In this document: piece by piece, positions 40,951 through 51,559 of the stretch
How positions within the stretch are numbered: position 1 is the first letter of the stretch
Layout of the letters: each line of letters opens with the position of its first letter
Source of the DNA: Sorex araneus
Lineage: Eukaryota > Chordata > Mammalia > Eulipotyphla > Soricidae
DNA length: 64,000 bases
Assembly (NCBI RefSeq): GCF_027595985.1
Contig: NC_073305.1
Coordinates: forward strand, 112,905,759-112,969,758
Direction of reading: 5' to 3'
Made by a program: the position numbers and the translations under genes
Notes under the pieces: model-generated
Told to the model about the DNA's origin: nothing
Databases searched by the model: none
Seen by the model: the letters and a program-made list of their open reading frames with translations, nothing else

Positions 40951-40982
40951 TATGGGAAAAAATACAAGGATGAATTTTTTTT

Positions 40983-41148
40983 GTTGTTTAATTTTGGATC
41001 ACACAGGGCAGTACTCAGGGCTTACTCCTGACTGTGCCCAAGGATCACTCCAGGAAGGGCTCAGGGGACCTTAGATGGTGCCAGGGATTGAACCTGAGTT
41101 GGTTGCCTGTGAGGCACTTGCCTTCTCTGCTGTATCATCTTTCCAACT
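40983..41148 (-). mobile_element. SOR-related SINE, antisense
   Basis: TTTTGGATCACACAGGGCAG to TATCATCTTTCCAACTC. Confidence 0.78.
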
Positions 41149-41167
41149 CTGGAGGTGAAATTTGTAT

Positions 41168-41354
41168 TTTTTTTTTATTTTTTTATTTTTGGTTTTTGGG
41201 TCACACCCGGCAATGCACAGGGGTTACTCCTGGCTCTTCACTCAGGAATTAACCCTGGCGGTGCTCAGGGGACCATATGGGATGCTGGGATTAGAACCCG
41301 GGTCGGCCGTGTGCAAGGCAAACGCCCTACCCGCTGTGCTATCGCTCCAGCCCC
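41168..41354 (-). mobile_element. SOR SINE, antisense, young, 18-bp TSD
   Basis: Exact CTGGAGGTGAAATTTGTA at 41,150 and 41,355. CpG-rich near-consensus body. Confidence 0.96.
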
Positions 41355-41477
41355 TGGAGGTGAAATTTGTAAAATTATTTTTCCAAATTATTACTTGCAA
41401 AAATATTTCTGAAATTAGTAATGACCAATTCCATCAGTTTATTAATCAGGCTTAAGGGAAGCCCAAAGTTTACAATT

Positions 41478-41800
41478 CAATTAGTTGAGTCAATTGATAT
41501 TTCTAATATGGCATAGTTGTTACTTGATATAAGATATGTTTATGATGGAGCATATATAAGAATTTTTTTTGTGACCCTTTAGAACGGTAAACAGGAGAGT
41601 AAGAAATATACCTTAAAATCAGTGTTTCACAAATAAATGTTCACAATGGAAAACTCCACAAATTCTCTGCAGAAAGTGTTGAAACAATGATGGGTGAGAC
41701 TATTGAATTTGTGGCAGAAGTAGGAGCTGGCAATATACAATTTACTTTTATTCATTGTAGGATGCATCAAGAGATACTAGTTGTCAAAAAATATCATGAG
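41478..41800 (+). pseudogene. hAT fossil: catalytic core, N-terminal part
   Basis: 41,478-41,578 reads QLVESIDISN (family QLDESTDIS, first catalytic Asp replaced by Val in this relic), RYVYDG. 41,660-41,793 is open and reads VETMMGETIEF and FIHCRMHQEILVVKK. The third line (IMRDVLYDMIKIIDQIK) continues in a shifted frame to about 41,850. Confidence 0.72.
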
Positions 41801-41849
41801 AGATGTACTTTATGATATGATCAAAATAATTGACCAAATAAAAAAATCA

Positions 41850-42435
41850 TGCTCTTAAATTACAAAAAAATAATTTGTTTTCAATATTTATAAAGACAGT
41901 CTCAGGTTACAAAATCTTATTCCTACATTCAGAAGTTAGCTCCCAAGAGATAAACGTTTAAAATTATTACTGAAATTGAAAGAGGAAGTTGTTATATTTT
42001 TGACTGAGCACAAGTCCAATTTTAATTTTTATAATGATTTAAGACTTTCTAAACTGTTATTTGTCAGGTATTAAAAAAGCTCAATAGGGCTGGAGAGATA
42101 GCATAGCGGGTAGGGCGTTTGCCTTGCACGCGGTCGACCCGGGTTCGAATCCCAGCATCCCATATGGTCCCCTGAGCACGGCCAGGGGTAATTCCTGAGT
42201 GCAGAGCCAGGAGTAACCCCTGTGCATCGCCAGGTGTGACCCAAAAAGCCAAAAAAAAAAAAAAAATAAAAAAAAATAAAAAAGCTCAATAATTTGAACA
42301 CTTTACTTCAAGGAAAAATCAATAACGTATTTATGTTAAATAAAAATGCAAAGTTTTATGAAAAAGTTAACAATTGGAAGATTAGGGTGGAAAATCTTTC
42401 TTTAGGAATGTTTACAGCTACAGAGCCCTTATAAA
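41850..42435 (+). pseudogene. hAT fossil: core continuation, split by a SINE
   Basis: LFLHSEV near 41,920-41,945. After the SINE at 42,087-42,278 an open stretch from 42,291 reads NLNTLLQGK, FYEKVNNWKIRVEN, MFTATEPL, matching the LNLSLQGK...LELWKKRV...MFP region of ZBED5-like proteins. Confidence 0.72.
42087..42278 (+). mobile_element. SOR SINE, sense, young, with TSD
   Basis: AAAAAGCTCAATA at 42,074-42,086 and 42,279-42,291. It splits the hAT coding relic exactly between codons of the LNxLNLSLQGK region. Confidence 0.95.
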
Positions 42436-42544
42436 TCAAAATAACTTTCCCAAAGATTTAATTTTAAGAGTTATAATTGATTATCTGAAAGTGCCTGGAG
42501 ACACAGTGTCAGAAACACTCTCTTCAACTCTTTTGTTACTTTGT

Positions 42545-42690
42545 TTTCATTTGCTTTGTGTGGCCTTGTTCCTGGCTTTGCAGTTAGAAATTACAAGTGG
42601 CCAGATTTAAGGGATGTTGTGGGAAGTGGGTATCAAACCTTGGTGACCTGTGTAAGAGACAAGTTCCCCACTGTCCAATCTCTTCACCTC
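42545..42690 (-). mobile_element. Old SINE, antisense
   Basis: TGGGTATCAAACCTTGGTGAC and CCAATCTCTTCACCTC only. Confidence 0.4.
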
Positions 42691-43045
42691 CCTTCTCTTC
42701 AAATTTTGATTCTAAAATCCTACGTTGGGTTCATAAAGCATACTCAACTGAAATAAATGTTGTTTAAAAATAAAAATAATATTTGCCATTAACAGTTTGA
42801 GAAGAATTTTCCTCGTTATCAAGTGATATATGTTTAAAAATTGAGTTTTCCTAAAACAAAACAAGAACAGTACCCCCCAAAAACAAACAAGCAAACAAAC
42901 AAACAAACAAACACCTCACCATCACCATCAACAAAACCCAAAACTTGAAAACAAAATAAGAACAAAACCATTTAAAAAATTTTGACTTGGTATTAGGACA
43001 GAATTTCTACAATTTCAGATATGGCCCTAAACATACCTCTGCCAT

Positions 43046-43208
43046 TTTGTTCTATGGACTTATGTGAGATAGAATTCCTAGTATTAGTGATTATAAACTC
43101 AAAATATCAGTCAACTTTGGAAACCTTTGAAGATACTCTGTCTCACAGTATTAGATATTCAGACAAGATTTAATTCTTCATGTAAAAATAAGCACATTCA
43201 TCTCATTT
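43046..43208 (+). pseudogene. hAT fossil: C-terminal hATC dimerisation motif
   Basis: MDLCEIEFLVLVI, NSKYQSTLETFEDTL and, one frameshift later, SCKNKHIH, corresponding to the family's TYLCExGFS...KSKYRSTLE...CKNKQAH ending. Confidence 0.7.
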
Positions 43209-43317
43209 TCTTCAATTTTTAATAAATGATAAAATTATGTTATCAAATACTTATTTTAAAATAACTTAAAATTCACTTATTAACTGTAAGTGCTTGAGTT
43301 TTACATTTATTTTACAT

Positions 43318-43482
43318 ATGATTGTTGTTTGGGGGCCACACCTGGTTGTGCTCAGGGCTTCCTCCTGGCCTTGTGCTCAGGGATCACTCCTGATGATGCT
43401 CCTCAAGCAGTACTGGGGATCAAACTGGGATTATCCATGTGCAAGGCAAGCACACTACCTGCTGTACTCTCTCTCTGGCCCC
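43318..43482 (-). mobile_element. SOR-related SINE, antisense
   Basis: TTTGGGGGCCACACCTGGTTG to CTCTCTCTCTGGCCCC. Confidence 0.83.
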
Positions 43483-43629
43483 TCAAATAATCTCTCTAAT
43501 CAATTCTTTTCAAACAAATGCCTAGATTCAAAGCTGCTCTTCAGCTCCTTAGTAATGATGTCAACTCTGCATCCTTGCTCCAGATTCTTCATGTTTATCT
43601 CAAACCCAACATTTATCCCTAGCATAGTC

Positions 43630-43802
43630 TTTTTTTATTGAGTGGGGGGTGACAAGGGGCATATCCAGTGATGTTAAGAAGTTACTCCTGGTTCTGCACT
43701 CAGGAATTACTCCTGGTATTGCTTGGGGGACCATGTGGAATGCCAGAGAGTTGGCCACATACAAGGCAAGAGCCTTATCAGGAGTACTGTCTCTCCAGCT
43801 CT
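43630..43802 (-). mobile_element. SOR-related SINE, antisense
   Basis: GGGGCATATCCAGTGATGTT to TGTCTCTCCAGCTC. Confidence 0.78.
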
Positions 43803-43812
43803 CTAGCAACAT

Positions 43813-43988
43813 TCTTTTTTTTTTGCTTTTTGGGTCACACCTAGCGATGCTCAGGGGTTATTCCTGGCTCTGCACTCAGGAATTACCCCTGGCCTTGCTC
43901 AGGGGACCATATGGGATGCTGGGAATCGAACCCGGGTCGGCCGAGTGCAAGGCAAATGCCCAACCCGCTGTGCTATCACTCCAGCCCC
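43813..43988 (-). mobile_element. SOR SINE, antisense, young, with TSD
   Basis: TCTAGCAACATTCTT at 43,802 and 43,989. CpG-rich body. Confidence 0.95.
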
Positions 43989-44104
43989 TCTAGCAACATT
44001 CTTGAGTAGATGATGGTCATTTAGAGTATAGAAATTTAGGAAAGGAAATGGTATTGATCAGGATTCAGGAACATTTATTCAGAAATAGTGATAAAATTAG
44101 TTTG

Positions 44105-44183
44105 ATAGTGCCAGGGACCAAAACCATTACATCACACATGCAAGGCATATAATCTACCACTGGCTGAGCTACATCCCCAGCCT
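44105..44183 (-). repeat. tRNA-Ala/ID-like fragment, antisense
   Basis: Reverse complement reads GGCTGGGGATGTAGCTCAG, then GCCTTGCATGTGTG. That is a tRNA-like head unlike SOR. Confidence 0.5.
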
Positions 44184-44206
44184 CTATGGAAAAATAATAA
44201 TAATAT

Positions 44207-44375
44207 GGGGCTAAAGAGATAGGATAGTGGATAGGGTGCTTGTCTTGCACAAGGCCAACCCAGGTTCAGTCTCTGGAACCCCATATAGTCCCCTGAACAT
44301 TGATAGAAGTGACCCTTGATCTCAGAACCAGGAGTAAAGTGGGTTACTGGCACCAAAACAAAACAAAAAAAATTA
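44207..44375 (+). mobile_element. SOR-related SINE, sense
   Basis: GGGGCTAAAGAGATAGGATAG to an ACCAAAACAAAACAAA tail. Confidence 0.8.
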
Positions 44376-44389
44376 ATCTTAGTTTTTTT

Positions 44390-44558
44390 GTTTGTTTTTT
44401 GGGGCAATTCCTGGCGGTTCTCAGGGCTTACTCCTGGCTCTGAACTCAGGGATCACTCTTGGCTGGGCTCAAGGGACCGTATAGGGCAGTGGGATAGAAC
44501 CCAGGTCAGCTTTGTGCAAGGCAAATGCCCTGCTCACTGTAATATCTCTCTGGACCCT
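44390..44558 (-). mobile_element. SOR-related SINE, antisense
   Basis: TTTTTTGGGGCAATTCCTGGC to AATATCTCTCTGGACCC. Confidence 0.82.
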
Positions 44559-44559
44559 T

Positions 44560-45140
44560 AATCTCAGTTTTTAAGAGATAATCAGAAGCACACCTTAGAG
44601 GATTGATGGATTCTAAAACAGGGTTTGAGGTGGCAACATAAACACAAATAGAAGAAAAATCTATCAGAGGAAACAACAGTCAGGATGGAATACTTAAAGC
44701 AAGTCAGGAGGAGAAATTAATTAATAGCATGTATTTGCTAGGAGAATCATAGCAAAGTATCACAGACTGGGTGAACTGGACAGTAGGATTAATTTTCTTA
44801 AAATTCTGGAGGATAGAAATCTGTAGTGTTGGCTTCTTTTCAGATTTTTCTACTTGACTTGCAATTGTCTTCCGTTTGTGTCTTTACATGTTCACATCTC
44901 TTTGTGTACCTGTGTCTTAATTTCCTCTTCTAATAAGGTCACCAGTCATATTGGATTAAGGTCCACTCTGATGACCTCATTTTAATTTAATTGTCTCTTG
45001 AAAGACAATCAGGTTACTTAAATTTCAGCAGTACTGAGGGACAAGACAACAGTGCATGAATTTTTGAGCTATAATTCATCTCACAACCCAGTAATACTAG
45101 CATAAAATTTTAGCAATTTACAGGAAAATATATAAAACAT
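44560..45140. other. No recognised feature
   Basis: Unique sequence. AAAATTCTGGAGG...ACTTGCAATTGTC has no identifiable relative. Confidence 0.35.
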
Positions 45141-45167
45141 ATACTTTGTTCTATATATTTTCTTCTT

Positions 45168-45348
45168 CTTCTTTTTTTATTTTGCTTTTTGGGTCACACC
45201 CAGCGATGCTCAGGGGTTACTCCTGGCTCTGCACTCAGGAATTACTCCTGGCGGTGCTTGGGGGACCATATGGGATGCCGGGGATCGAACCCGGGTCGGC
45301 CGCGTGCAAGGCAAACGCCCTACCCGATGTGCTATCTCTCCGGCCCCA
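45168..45348 (-). mobile_element. SOR SINE, antisense, young, with TSD
   Basis: TGTTCTATATATTTTC at 45,147 and 45,349. CpG-rich. Confidence 0.95.
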
Positions 45349-45499
45349 GTGTTCTATATATTTTCATTTGCTTTTTTGTTTTTGTGTAAGGAAGCAAAAA
45401 GTAAGAAGAAAAACTGAGGAGGCGGGATAGTATGAATCACTTACACATTTATGGTATAACCAATCATTTGAGTTACTACTAAATGACACTTTACTGGGC

Positions 45500-46140
45500 A
45501 CAAGAAAATATAGAGGCTGATAATTCCAGGAAGAGCACCCAAAGATCTGAACATGGAAAAGAACTTGGCTGAAGTATAAGGAAGGAGAGATGATCCAGGT
45601 CAGGTAACTCCATTTACACTTTGGTTAGGAGATTTGATTTTATTCTAGTTGCGATGGAAAGGATTTTGGGAGTTTTAAACCGAGTGGCAACATGATGTAA
45701 TTCATGATTTAAAAATAATTTGGCCTGCTATATAAAGAATGGATATATGTATAAAAGGGCAAAAGCAGAAATAGGAATCAGTGAGATAAGCAACAGTACT
45801 GCTCAAAGTGAGGGTTAACAAAGAGATAACTTGTTCCAAAGTACAAACAATACATCCCTTCTTATATCAAGAAGGTCTTGGCATGAAAATATTTTTGGCT
45901 GAACTGAATATTCTGCCTAGTGAAGTAGTTATTTCCACTGTGGTACATAATTCTTATGTTGTCATGTACGAGAAACAAGTAGATACTGTTTGTGGGTCTC
46001 ACTTTGAGCAACACTCCTGAAATGATTTTTATAAATCATTTCTAAATCATTCTTGCCTTTTCTAATGTAAGTCATCCAGGCAAGACTTGATAGTGGCTTG
46101 AATGGGAATGATAGTAGCAGAGGTGGAATAACTGGGCATA
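45500..46140 (+). repeat. Ancient mammal-wide interspersed repeat, class not assigned
   Basis: GATTTTATTCTAGTTGCGATGG, GGCCTGCTATATAAAGAATGG, then CATCCAGGCAAGACTTGATAGTGGC, the order of the same old repeat type as 24,130-24,600 but an upstream part of it. Confidence 0.45.
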
Positions 46141-46204
46141 TTACGTCTCTACCAAAGTGGACAATTTGTTCACAAATTCAATGAGGTAGAAAAAAATAAA
46201 TAAA

Positions 46205-46400
46205 AATAGCTCTTGTAGGAATAAAGAGATAGTACAAAGGGTAGGGCTCTTGCCTAGCATGTGACTGACGTAGATTTGATCTCTGGAACACTTTATGGAT
46301 CTTTGAGTACTGCCAGGAGTGATCCACGAATGCAGAGTCAGAGTAAGCACTGAGCATAGCCAGGTGTGGCCCAAACCCACCAAATAATAAATAAATAAAA
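46205..46400 (+). mobile_element. SOR-related SINE, sense
   Basis: AATAAAGAGATAGTACAAAGGG to an AAATAATAAATAAATAAAA tail. Confidence 0.78.
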
Positions 46401-46414
46401 AATATTAGTTCTCT

Positions 46415-46500
46415 GGGGCTGGACATGTACCTCAGTGGTAGAGCACTGGCCTTGCACTTCTGGGGCCCTTGTTCTATCCCAGGTACCATGCACACACAGG
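46415..46500 (+). repeat. tRNA-Ala/ID-like fragment, sense
   Basis: GGGGCTGGACATGTACCTCAG, TGGTAGAGCACTGGCCTTGCA, then GTTCTATCCC. The head resembles an alanine tRNA more than SOR. Confidence 0.5.
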
Positions 46501-46565
46501 ATGTTCTTAGATTTGAAACATAAGTGGTTGGATAGTTGTGTTTACTGACTTAGATAAGAGTGGGA

Positions 46566-46739
46566 GAGGCTGGAGCGATAGCACAATGGTAGGGCATTTA
46601 CCTTGCATGTGGCCAACCCAGGTTCAATTCCCAGCATCCCATAAAGTCCCCTGAGCACCGCCAGGGGTAATTCCTGACAGAGCCAGGAATAACCCCTGTG
46701 CATCGCTGGGTATGACCCAAAAGGCAAAAAAAAAAAAGT
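46566..46739 (+). mobile_element. SOR SINE, sense, with TSD
   Basis: AGTGGGAGAG at 46,558 and 46,737. Small deletion of TGCAG before CAGAGCCAGG. Confidence 0.92.
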
Positions 46740-46915
46740 GGGAGAGGACATAGAAGCAAACTGGTGGGTGGGAGGCAGATGGGGGAGGGAGGGCGTTGGT
46801 GGGGGAAGTGGAGACACTGGTGAAGGGATCACGTTGGAACATAGATGGCATACCTGAAACCCAGCCATGAATAACTCTGTAATTTAATGGTGGCTAAATA
46901 AAAAAAAAAAACTGT
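46735..46915 (+). mobile_element. L1 3' end, sense
   Basis: G-rich GGTGGGTGGGAGGCAG, GGAGACACTGGTGAAGGGATC, ATACCTGAAACCCAGCCATG, then AAATAAA and poly(A). Confidence 0.7.
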
Positions 46916-47073
46916 GGGAGAGGAATAGCTTTGAGGATATGAAACAAGTTATATTCTTAATCCTGCTAGACATTACAGAGAACACATTAGGAAAGTCAGT
47001 GTTAGGTTCCAGAGAAAAGTCAGAGATAAACATATTAAAACATTTAAAAATATTTTTAAAAATAGCTCACTTT

Positions 47074-48532
47074 AAAAATTATTTAAAAAAATTTTTTTAG
47101 TTGAATCATCATGTGGAAAGTTACAAAGGTTTCAGGCTTAAGTCTCAGTTATACAATGCTTGAACACCCATCCCTTCACCAGTGCACATATTTCACCACG
47201 AAGAATCACAGTATATATCCCCCCTCCCCCCACCGCCCCCTTTGTAGCTGATAAATTTCACTTTACTTTCTCTTTACTTTGATTACATTCAATATTTCAA
47301 CAAAAAACTCACTATTATTGTTTGGAGTTTCCCCCCAAAGTCAGACCTGCTGAAAAGGAAGCATTTGATAATTTGTTTTCCATTGCTAAGAATGAAGAGA
47401 CATGAGGTCGCACGGCCGCTATTGCGATTTTTGGACTGCGGTTTTGGATTTTTGTATTTTAGTAACTAATTCCAGAGAAATTTCTGCCAGAAATTGCATC
47501 ATTGCCAACTCGTACCTCTCTGCTACTTTATATTTCACATATAAATGCAATCTTTCTATGTCTGTCTCTTTCTGACTCATTTCACTCAACATGATACTTT
47601 CCATGTTGATCCACTTAAATGCAAATTTCATGACTTCATCTTTTCTAACAGTTGCATAGTGTTCCATTGTGTAGATATACCAAGGTTTCTTTAACTAGTC
47701 ATCTGTTTTTGGGTACTCCGGTTTTTTCCAGATTGTGGCTATTGTAAACAGTGCTGCAATGAACATAGAAATGCAGATGTCATCTCTACTATACCTTTTT
47801 GCCTCTCTGGGATATATTTTCAGGAGTGGTATTGCTGGGTCAAATGGGAGCTCAATTTCTAATTTTTTGAGAATTGTCCATATTGTTTTCCAAAAGGCCG
47901 AACCAGTCGGCATTCCCACCAAGAGTGAAGGAGAGTCCCTTTCTTCCCACATCACGCCAACACCGGTTGCTTTTGTTTTTTGGGATGTGGGCCAATCTCT
48001 GTGGTGTGAGATGATATCTCACTGTTGTCTTGATCTGCATCTCCCTGATGATTGATGTCGAGCATTTTCTCATGTGCCTCTCAGCCATTCGGATTTCTTC
48101 TTTGGGAAAGTTTCTGTTCATTTCATCACCCCATTTTTTGATCGGGTCGGAAGTTTTCTTCTTGTGGAGTTCAACCAGTGCATTGTATATCCTTGATATC
48201 AACCCTTTATTGGATAGTTACTGGGTAAATATCCTTTCCCATTCTGTAGACTGTCTTTGTATTTTGGTCACTTATTTCTTTTGAGGTGCAGAAGCTTCTT
48301 AGTTTGAGATAGTCCCATTTATTTATCTCTGTTTTCACTTGCTTGGCCAGTGGCATGTCATCTTTGAAGATACTGTTGGCTTCAATGTCGTGGAGGGTTT
48401 TGCCGGCCTTGTCTTCAATGTACCTTAGGGATTCTTGTTTGATGTTGAGGTCTTTAATCCATTTTGATCTGACTTTTGTACATGGTGATAGGTGGAGATC
48501 TAAGCCCATTTTTTGCATGTAGTTGTCCAGTT
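47074..48532 (-). pseudogene. 5'-truncated shrew L1: ORF2 C-terminus and 3' UTR
   Basis: Minus-strand L1 with its tail at about 47,074 and truncation at 48,532. TSD AAAATAGCTCACTTT / AAAAAGCTCATTTT (47,058 and 48,533). Reading leftward: [103 protein letters not shown]. These are standard ORF2p C-terminal landmarks after the reverse transcriptase. At least two frameshifts make it non-functional. Confidence 0.9.
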
Positions 48533-48545
48533 AAAAAGCTCATTT

Positions 48546-48715
48546 TGGGGCCAGAACAATAGTATAGCAGATAGGGTAGTTGCCTTGCATGTGGCTGATT
48601 TGGTCTAATCACTGTAATCCCATATTGTCCCTCAAGCCTACCAGGAATGATTCCTGAACACCACTGTGTGTGGCCCAAGAAACAAAACAAAACAAAACCA
48701 AAAAACCCAACCCCC
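48546..48715 (+). mobile_element. SOR-related SINE, sense, deleted
   Basis: Starts in the right TSD of the L1 at 47,074. Body shortened, (AAAAC)n tail. Confidence 0.75.
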
Positions 48716-48744
48716 CCCAAGTCCCTCTAAAACCATCTTTGTTC

Positions 48745-49390
48745 ACATTGTTCAAAAGTCAAAATGTGAATTTTTTCAATGTTTGAAATTTTAAATATTG
48801 TGATTTATAGATTTGTTCATAATAGTTGTTTTAGTTATTCAATGTTCTAATACTAATCCCACCATGAGCGTTAACTTCCTTCTGCCAATGTCCCCAGTTT
48901 CTCCACCCCTCACCTCACTCAGCCTACCCTCTTAGCAGGCACAAAATACTTTATATTGCTTGTTGCAACATAGATCTCACAACAGTGTTGCTAAAAGTCA
49001 GTGTCTGGGGATTTTCTGAGTTGTTAGGTGCTAGTTGAGTTTCCTGTATTATTATTTTTGCTCATTGAATTCAGTGGGCTTCTACAGAACTTTCCCATCT
49101 AATTTGATGCGCTCCTAGTGGGCTGTCAGTGCTGTGAAAGTTGAAGATGTTGTGCAGCCATGTACGCAGCTGCGTACTCCAGGAGCTACGAAACTGGGAT
49201 GATTCAGCAGTGTGGCATCTCTCTGAAATTATCCTGGAGCTGGGCTGTTTGTACGCCGGAGGAGACTGGGGTGGGTGGCGCTCTGTGCCTTCTGGGCAGG
49301 GCAGGAACTGGGCCCGCCCCTATCCCAGGGAGATTCCAGAGATCTCAGCCGGGGGACAAGCCTAAACTTGGACGATGCTGAAAATGTGAA
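48745..49390 (-). mobile_element. L1 3' UTR (subfamily B), antisense
   Basis: Inverted homologue of 7540-8085 and 22,960-23,586 (GTTAGGTGCTAGTTGAGTTTCC; CCATCTAATTTGATGCGCTCC). Its upstream part at 49,140-49,390 is GC-rich. Confidence 0.65.
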
Positions 49391-49394
49391 ATAC

Positions 49395-49835
49395 TATAAA
49401 GTGTAAGATTTTACCAGGAGGTTGGTTCCATAGCTTGGAAGCTGGCCTCACACGCTGGGGGAAAGTCATCCCAGATAGAGAGGGTAACACCAAGTAATAT
49501 GTGATTGGAGATCCTGCACGGAAAGGGAGATGCGTGCTGACAGTAGACTAGAGACTGAACAGGATGACCACTCAATACCCCAATTTCAAACCACAACACC
49601 CAAAAGGAAAGAGAGATATCAAAATGGAATGCCCCGCCACAGAGATGGGGTGGGGTGGGGGGAATGGGACTGGGGGGTGGGAGGGATACTGGGTTCATTG
49701 GTGGTGGAAAATGGACACTGGTGGAGGGGTGGGCTCTTAAACATTGTATGAGGGAAAAACAAGCACAAAAATGTGTGAATCTGTAACTGTACCCTCACTA
49801 TGACTCACTAATTAAAAAATAAATAAATTTAAAAA
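49395..49835 (+). mobile_element. L1 3' UTR (subfamily A), sense
   Basis: CCATAGCTTGGAAGCTGGCC, CAAACCACAACACCC, a G-rich tract at 49,645-49,685, then GGAAAATGGACACTGGTGGAG and A-rich tail. Same subfamily as the 3' UTR at 57.61-58.69 kb. Confidence 0.78.
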
Positions 49836-49984
49836 AAAGAAAAAAAGATTTTTCTCTCATGTGTGTTCTTCATCTGTCTACTATTCTTTTATCTTATTTT
49901 GTTTTCTCAAATGTTTATTTTAACTTTTTTAATTGATTGAGGTTCTTTGATTTAAATACTGTTTCAAACTTTTTGGTTTTATGT

Positions 49985-50420
49985 TTGTACAATCACTGTA
50001 TCACTGTCATCCCATTGTTCATCGATTTACCGAGCGAGTGCTCTGGTAACGTCTCCATTCATCCCAGCCCTGAGATTTTCAGCAGCCTCTCCTTACTCGT
50101 TTTTTTTTGTTGTTTTGTTTTTTGCGTCACACCCGGCGATGCACAGGGGTTGCTCCTGGTTCTACACTCAGGAATTACTCCTGGCGCTGCTCAGGGGAAC
50201 ATATGGGATATATGGGATGCTGGGATTCGAACCCGGGTCTGCCGCATGCAAGGCAAACGCCCTACCCGCTGTGCTATCGCTCCAGCCTCCCCTTACTCGT
50301 TTTTCCCAAGGATTGGAGGCTCTTTCCAGGGTCAGGGGAATGAGACCTGTTATTATTACTGTATTTGACATATCGAATACACCATGGGGAGCTTGCCAGG
50401 CTCTTCTGTGATGTTTGTAC
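49985..50420 (-). mobile_element. Second shrew SINE family, antisense, split by a SOR SINE
   Basis: Inverted body: CACTGTCATCCCATTGTTC, CGAGCGAGTGCTCTGGTAACG, CCTGAGATTTTCAGCAGCC, then after the insert GGGTCAGGGGAATGAGACC, ATATCGAATACACCATGGGG, CTTGCCAGGCTC. Confidence 0.85.
50100..50287 (-). mobile_element. SOR SINE, antisense, young, with TSD
   Basis: CTCCTTACTCGTTTTT left, CCCCTTACTCGTTTTT right. Contains a GGGATATATGGGATGC local duplication. Confidence 0.94.
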
Positions 50421-50434
50421 AATACAAGCATAAT

Positions 50435-51370
50435 TTTTTGTTTCCTTTTAATTTTATTTAAAAAATTTTGGTCACCATGAAATTACATGGAATTCATGAT
50501 TATGTTTCAGGCATACAAGTTTCAACACAATCTCTTCACCATTGTATATTTCCCTCCACCAATGGCTCCCCCTCCATTTGCCTCACACCCACCAGTCTAA
50601 CTTTACAAGAAGTACTTTTAATTTTTTAATTTTTAAAGTTTTTATTAAAAAGCCATCATTTGCAAAGTTACTGATAGCTGAGTTTTAGGAATACAATAAT
50701 TCAACATCAGTCCCTCTACTAGTGTCAACTTCCTTCTACCAGGTGCCCAGATTCTCTCCCTACCCAAATCTACACTCATCGCCCCCCTGTCAACTTGACA
50801 GGCACATGTTTTTAGTTTTGTGGGATCTGTGGTTTAGACAGATGGCTATAAAACTCACTCATATCACTAGTATAACTGAAGCCCTGATGCCTGTTCACCC
50901 ATTACTTCTCATTACAAGAGGTACTTAAAAGAAAGTTTCTGCATTGTGATTTATAGCACTATTACTGAAAGGTTTTCACACATAACGCTTTACCTCATAT
51001 CAGCACCATCCCCATTTTCAGGTGACGCTTCCCTCAGACATAGTCTTTGTCTCTTCCCTGTCTTACGCCCCAGCCCCTATCCCCACAGGAGGCATGTATC
51101 CTTTCTTCCTCCCAAAGACCAGTTTTAATGTTCTTGGTTTTCCATTGTCTTTGGGCATTTGTTATTCCACTATTATGTTTCTTTATATCCATATGAGAGA
51201 GATAATTGTGTTAGTCTCTTTCCCTCTAACTTTATTCAGCACTATACCTTTCAGATCCATGTATTTGCTCCCTTTTTATACAAAATGAAGTATGCTCGTG
51301 AATAGTCCCACATTTTTCTTCTATTAGTAATATATCTTGAGATCTTTCTATAATACCTTAGAGCTTCCGC
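50435..51370 (-). mobile_element. Stack of three L1 3' ends, antisense
   Basis: Three successive inverted tails: from 50,435 (CACCATTGTATATTTCCCTCC), from 50,616 (CCTCTACTAGTGTCAACTTCC) and from about 50,936, the last reaching ORF2-end sequence (CCCTCTAACTTTATTCAGCAC). Each restarts with an A/T tail. Confidence 0.6.
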
Positions 51371-51374
51371 ATTC

Positions 51375-51450
51375 GTTTGGTGCCAGAGATAGAAACCAGG
51401 ACCTCATACATGCAAAATATGTACTCTACCACTTATTTTAGGCACAACTT
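51375..51450 (-). repeat. tRNA-Ala/ID-like fragment, antisense
   Basis: GCCAGAGATAGAAACCAGGACC and CATGCAAAATATGTACTCTACC, the same inverted layout as 44,105-44,183. Confidence 0.45.
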
Positions 51451-51559
51451 CTCTTTTTTTATTCAACAATTATATAGTACTTGGTCATGCAGCTGTACCA
51501 AAACTTATTTGACTAATCTTCTATTAAAGAACATTAAGATTGTCTTAGTTATCTCAGAT

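Larger units (their letters stand above)
38870..43210 (+). pseudogene. Decayed hAT-type (ZBED5/SCAND3-like) DNA transposon
   Basis: Fossil of a cut-and-paste transposon. The left end has CTTCTTAAACAGTGGGTCATGACCC, the style of hAT termini. Coding order follows: a BED zinc-finger block, an LDESTD-type catalytic block, a TMMG/FIHC-x2-H-x-E block, an LHSEV block, an LQGK block, and a C-terminal LCE-x-F / KYxSTLE / hATC block. Separated by stops, frameshifts and at least seven younger inserts (SINEs near 39.26, 39.61, 40.52, 40.77, 40.98, 41.17, 42.09 and an L1 end at 40.28). The right terminus was not found. Alternative: an old pseudogene of a domesticated ZBED gene. The family assignment is from motif memory. 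Confidence 0.72.
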
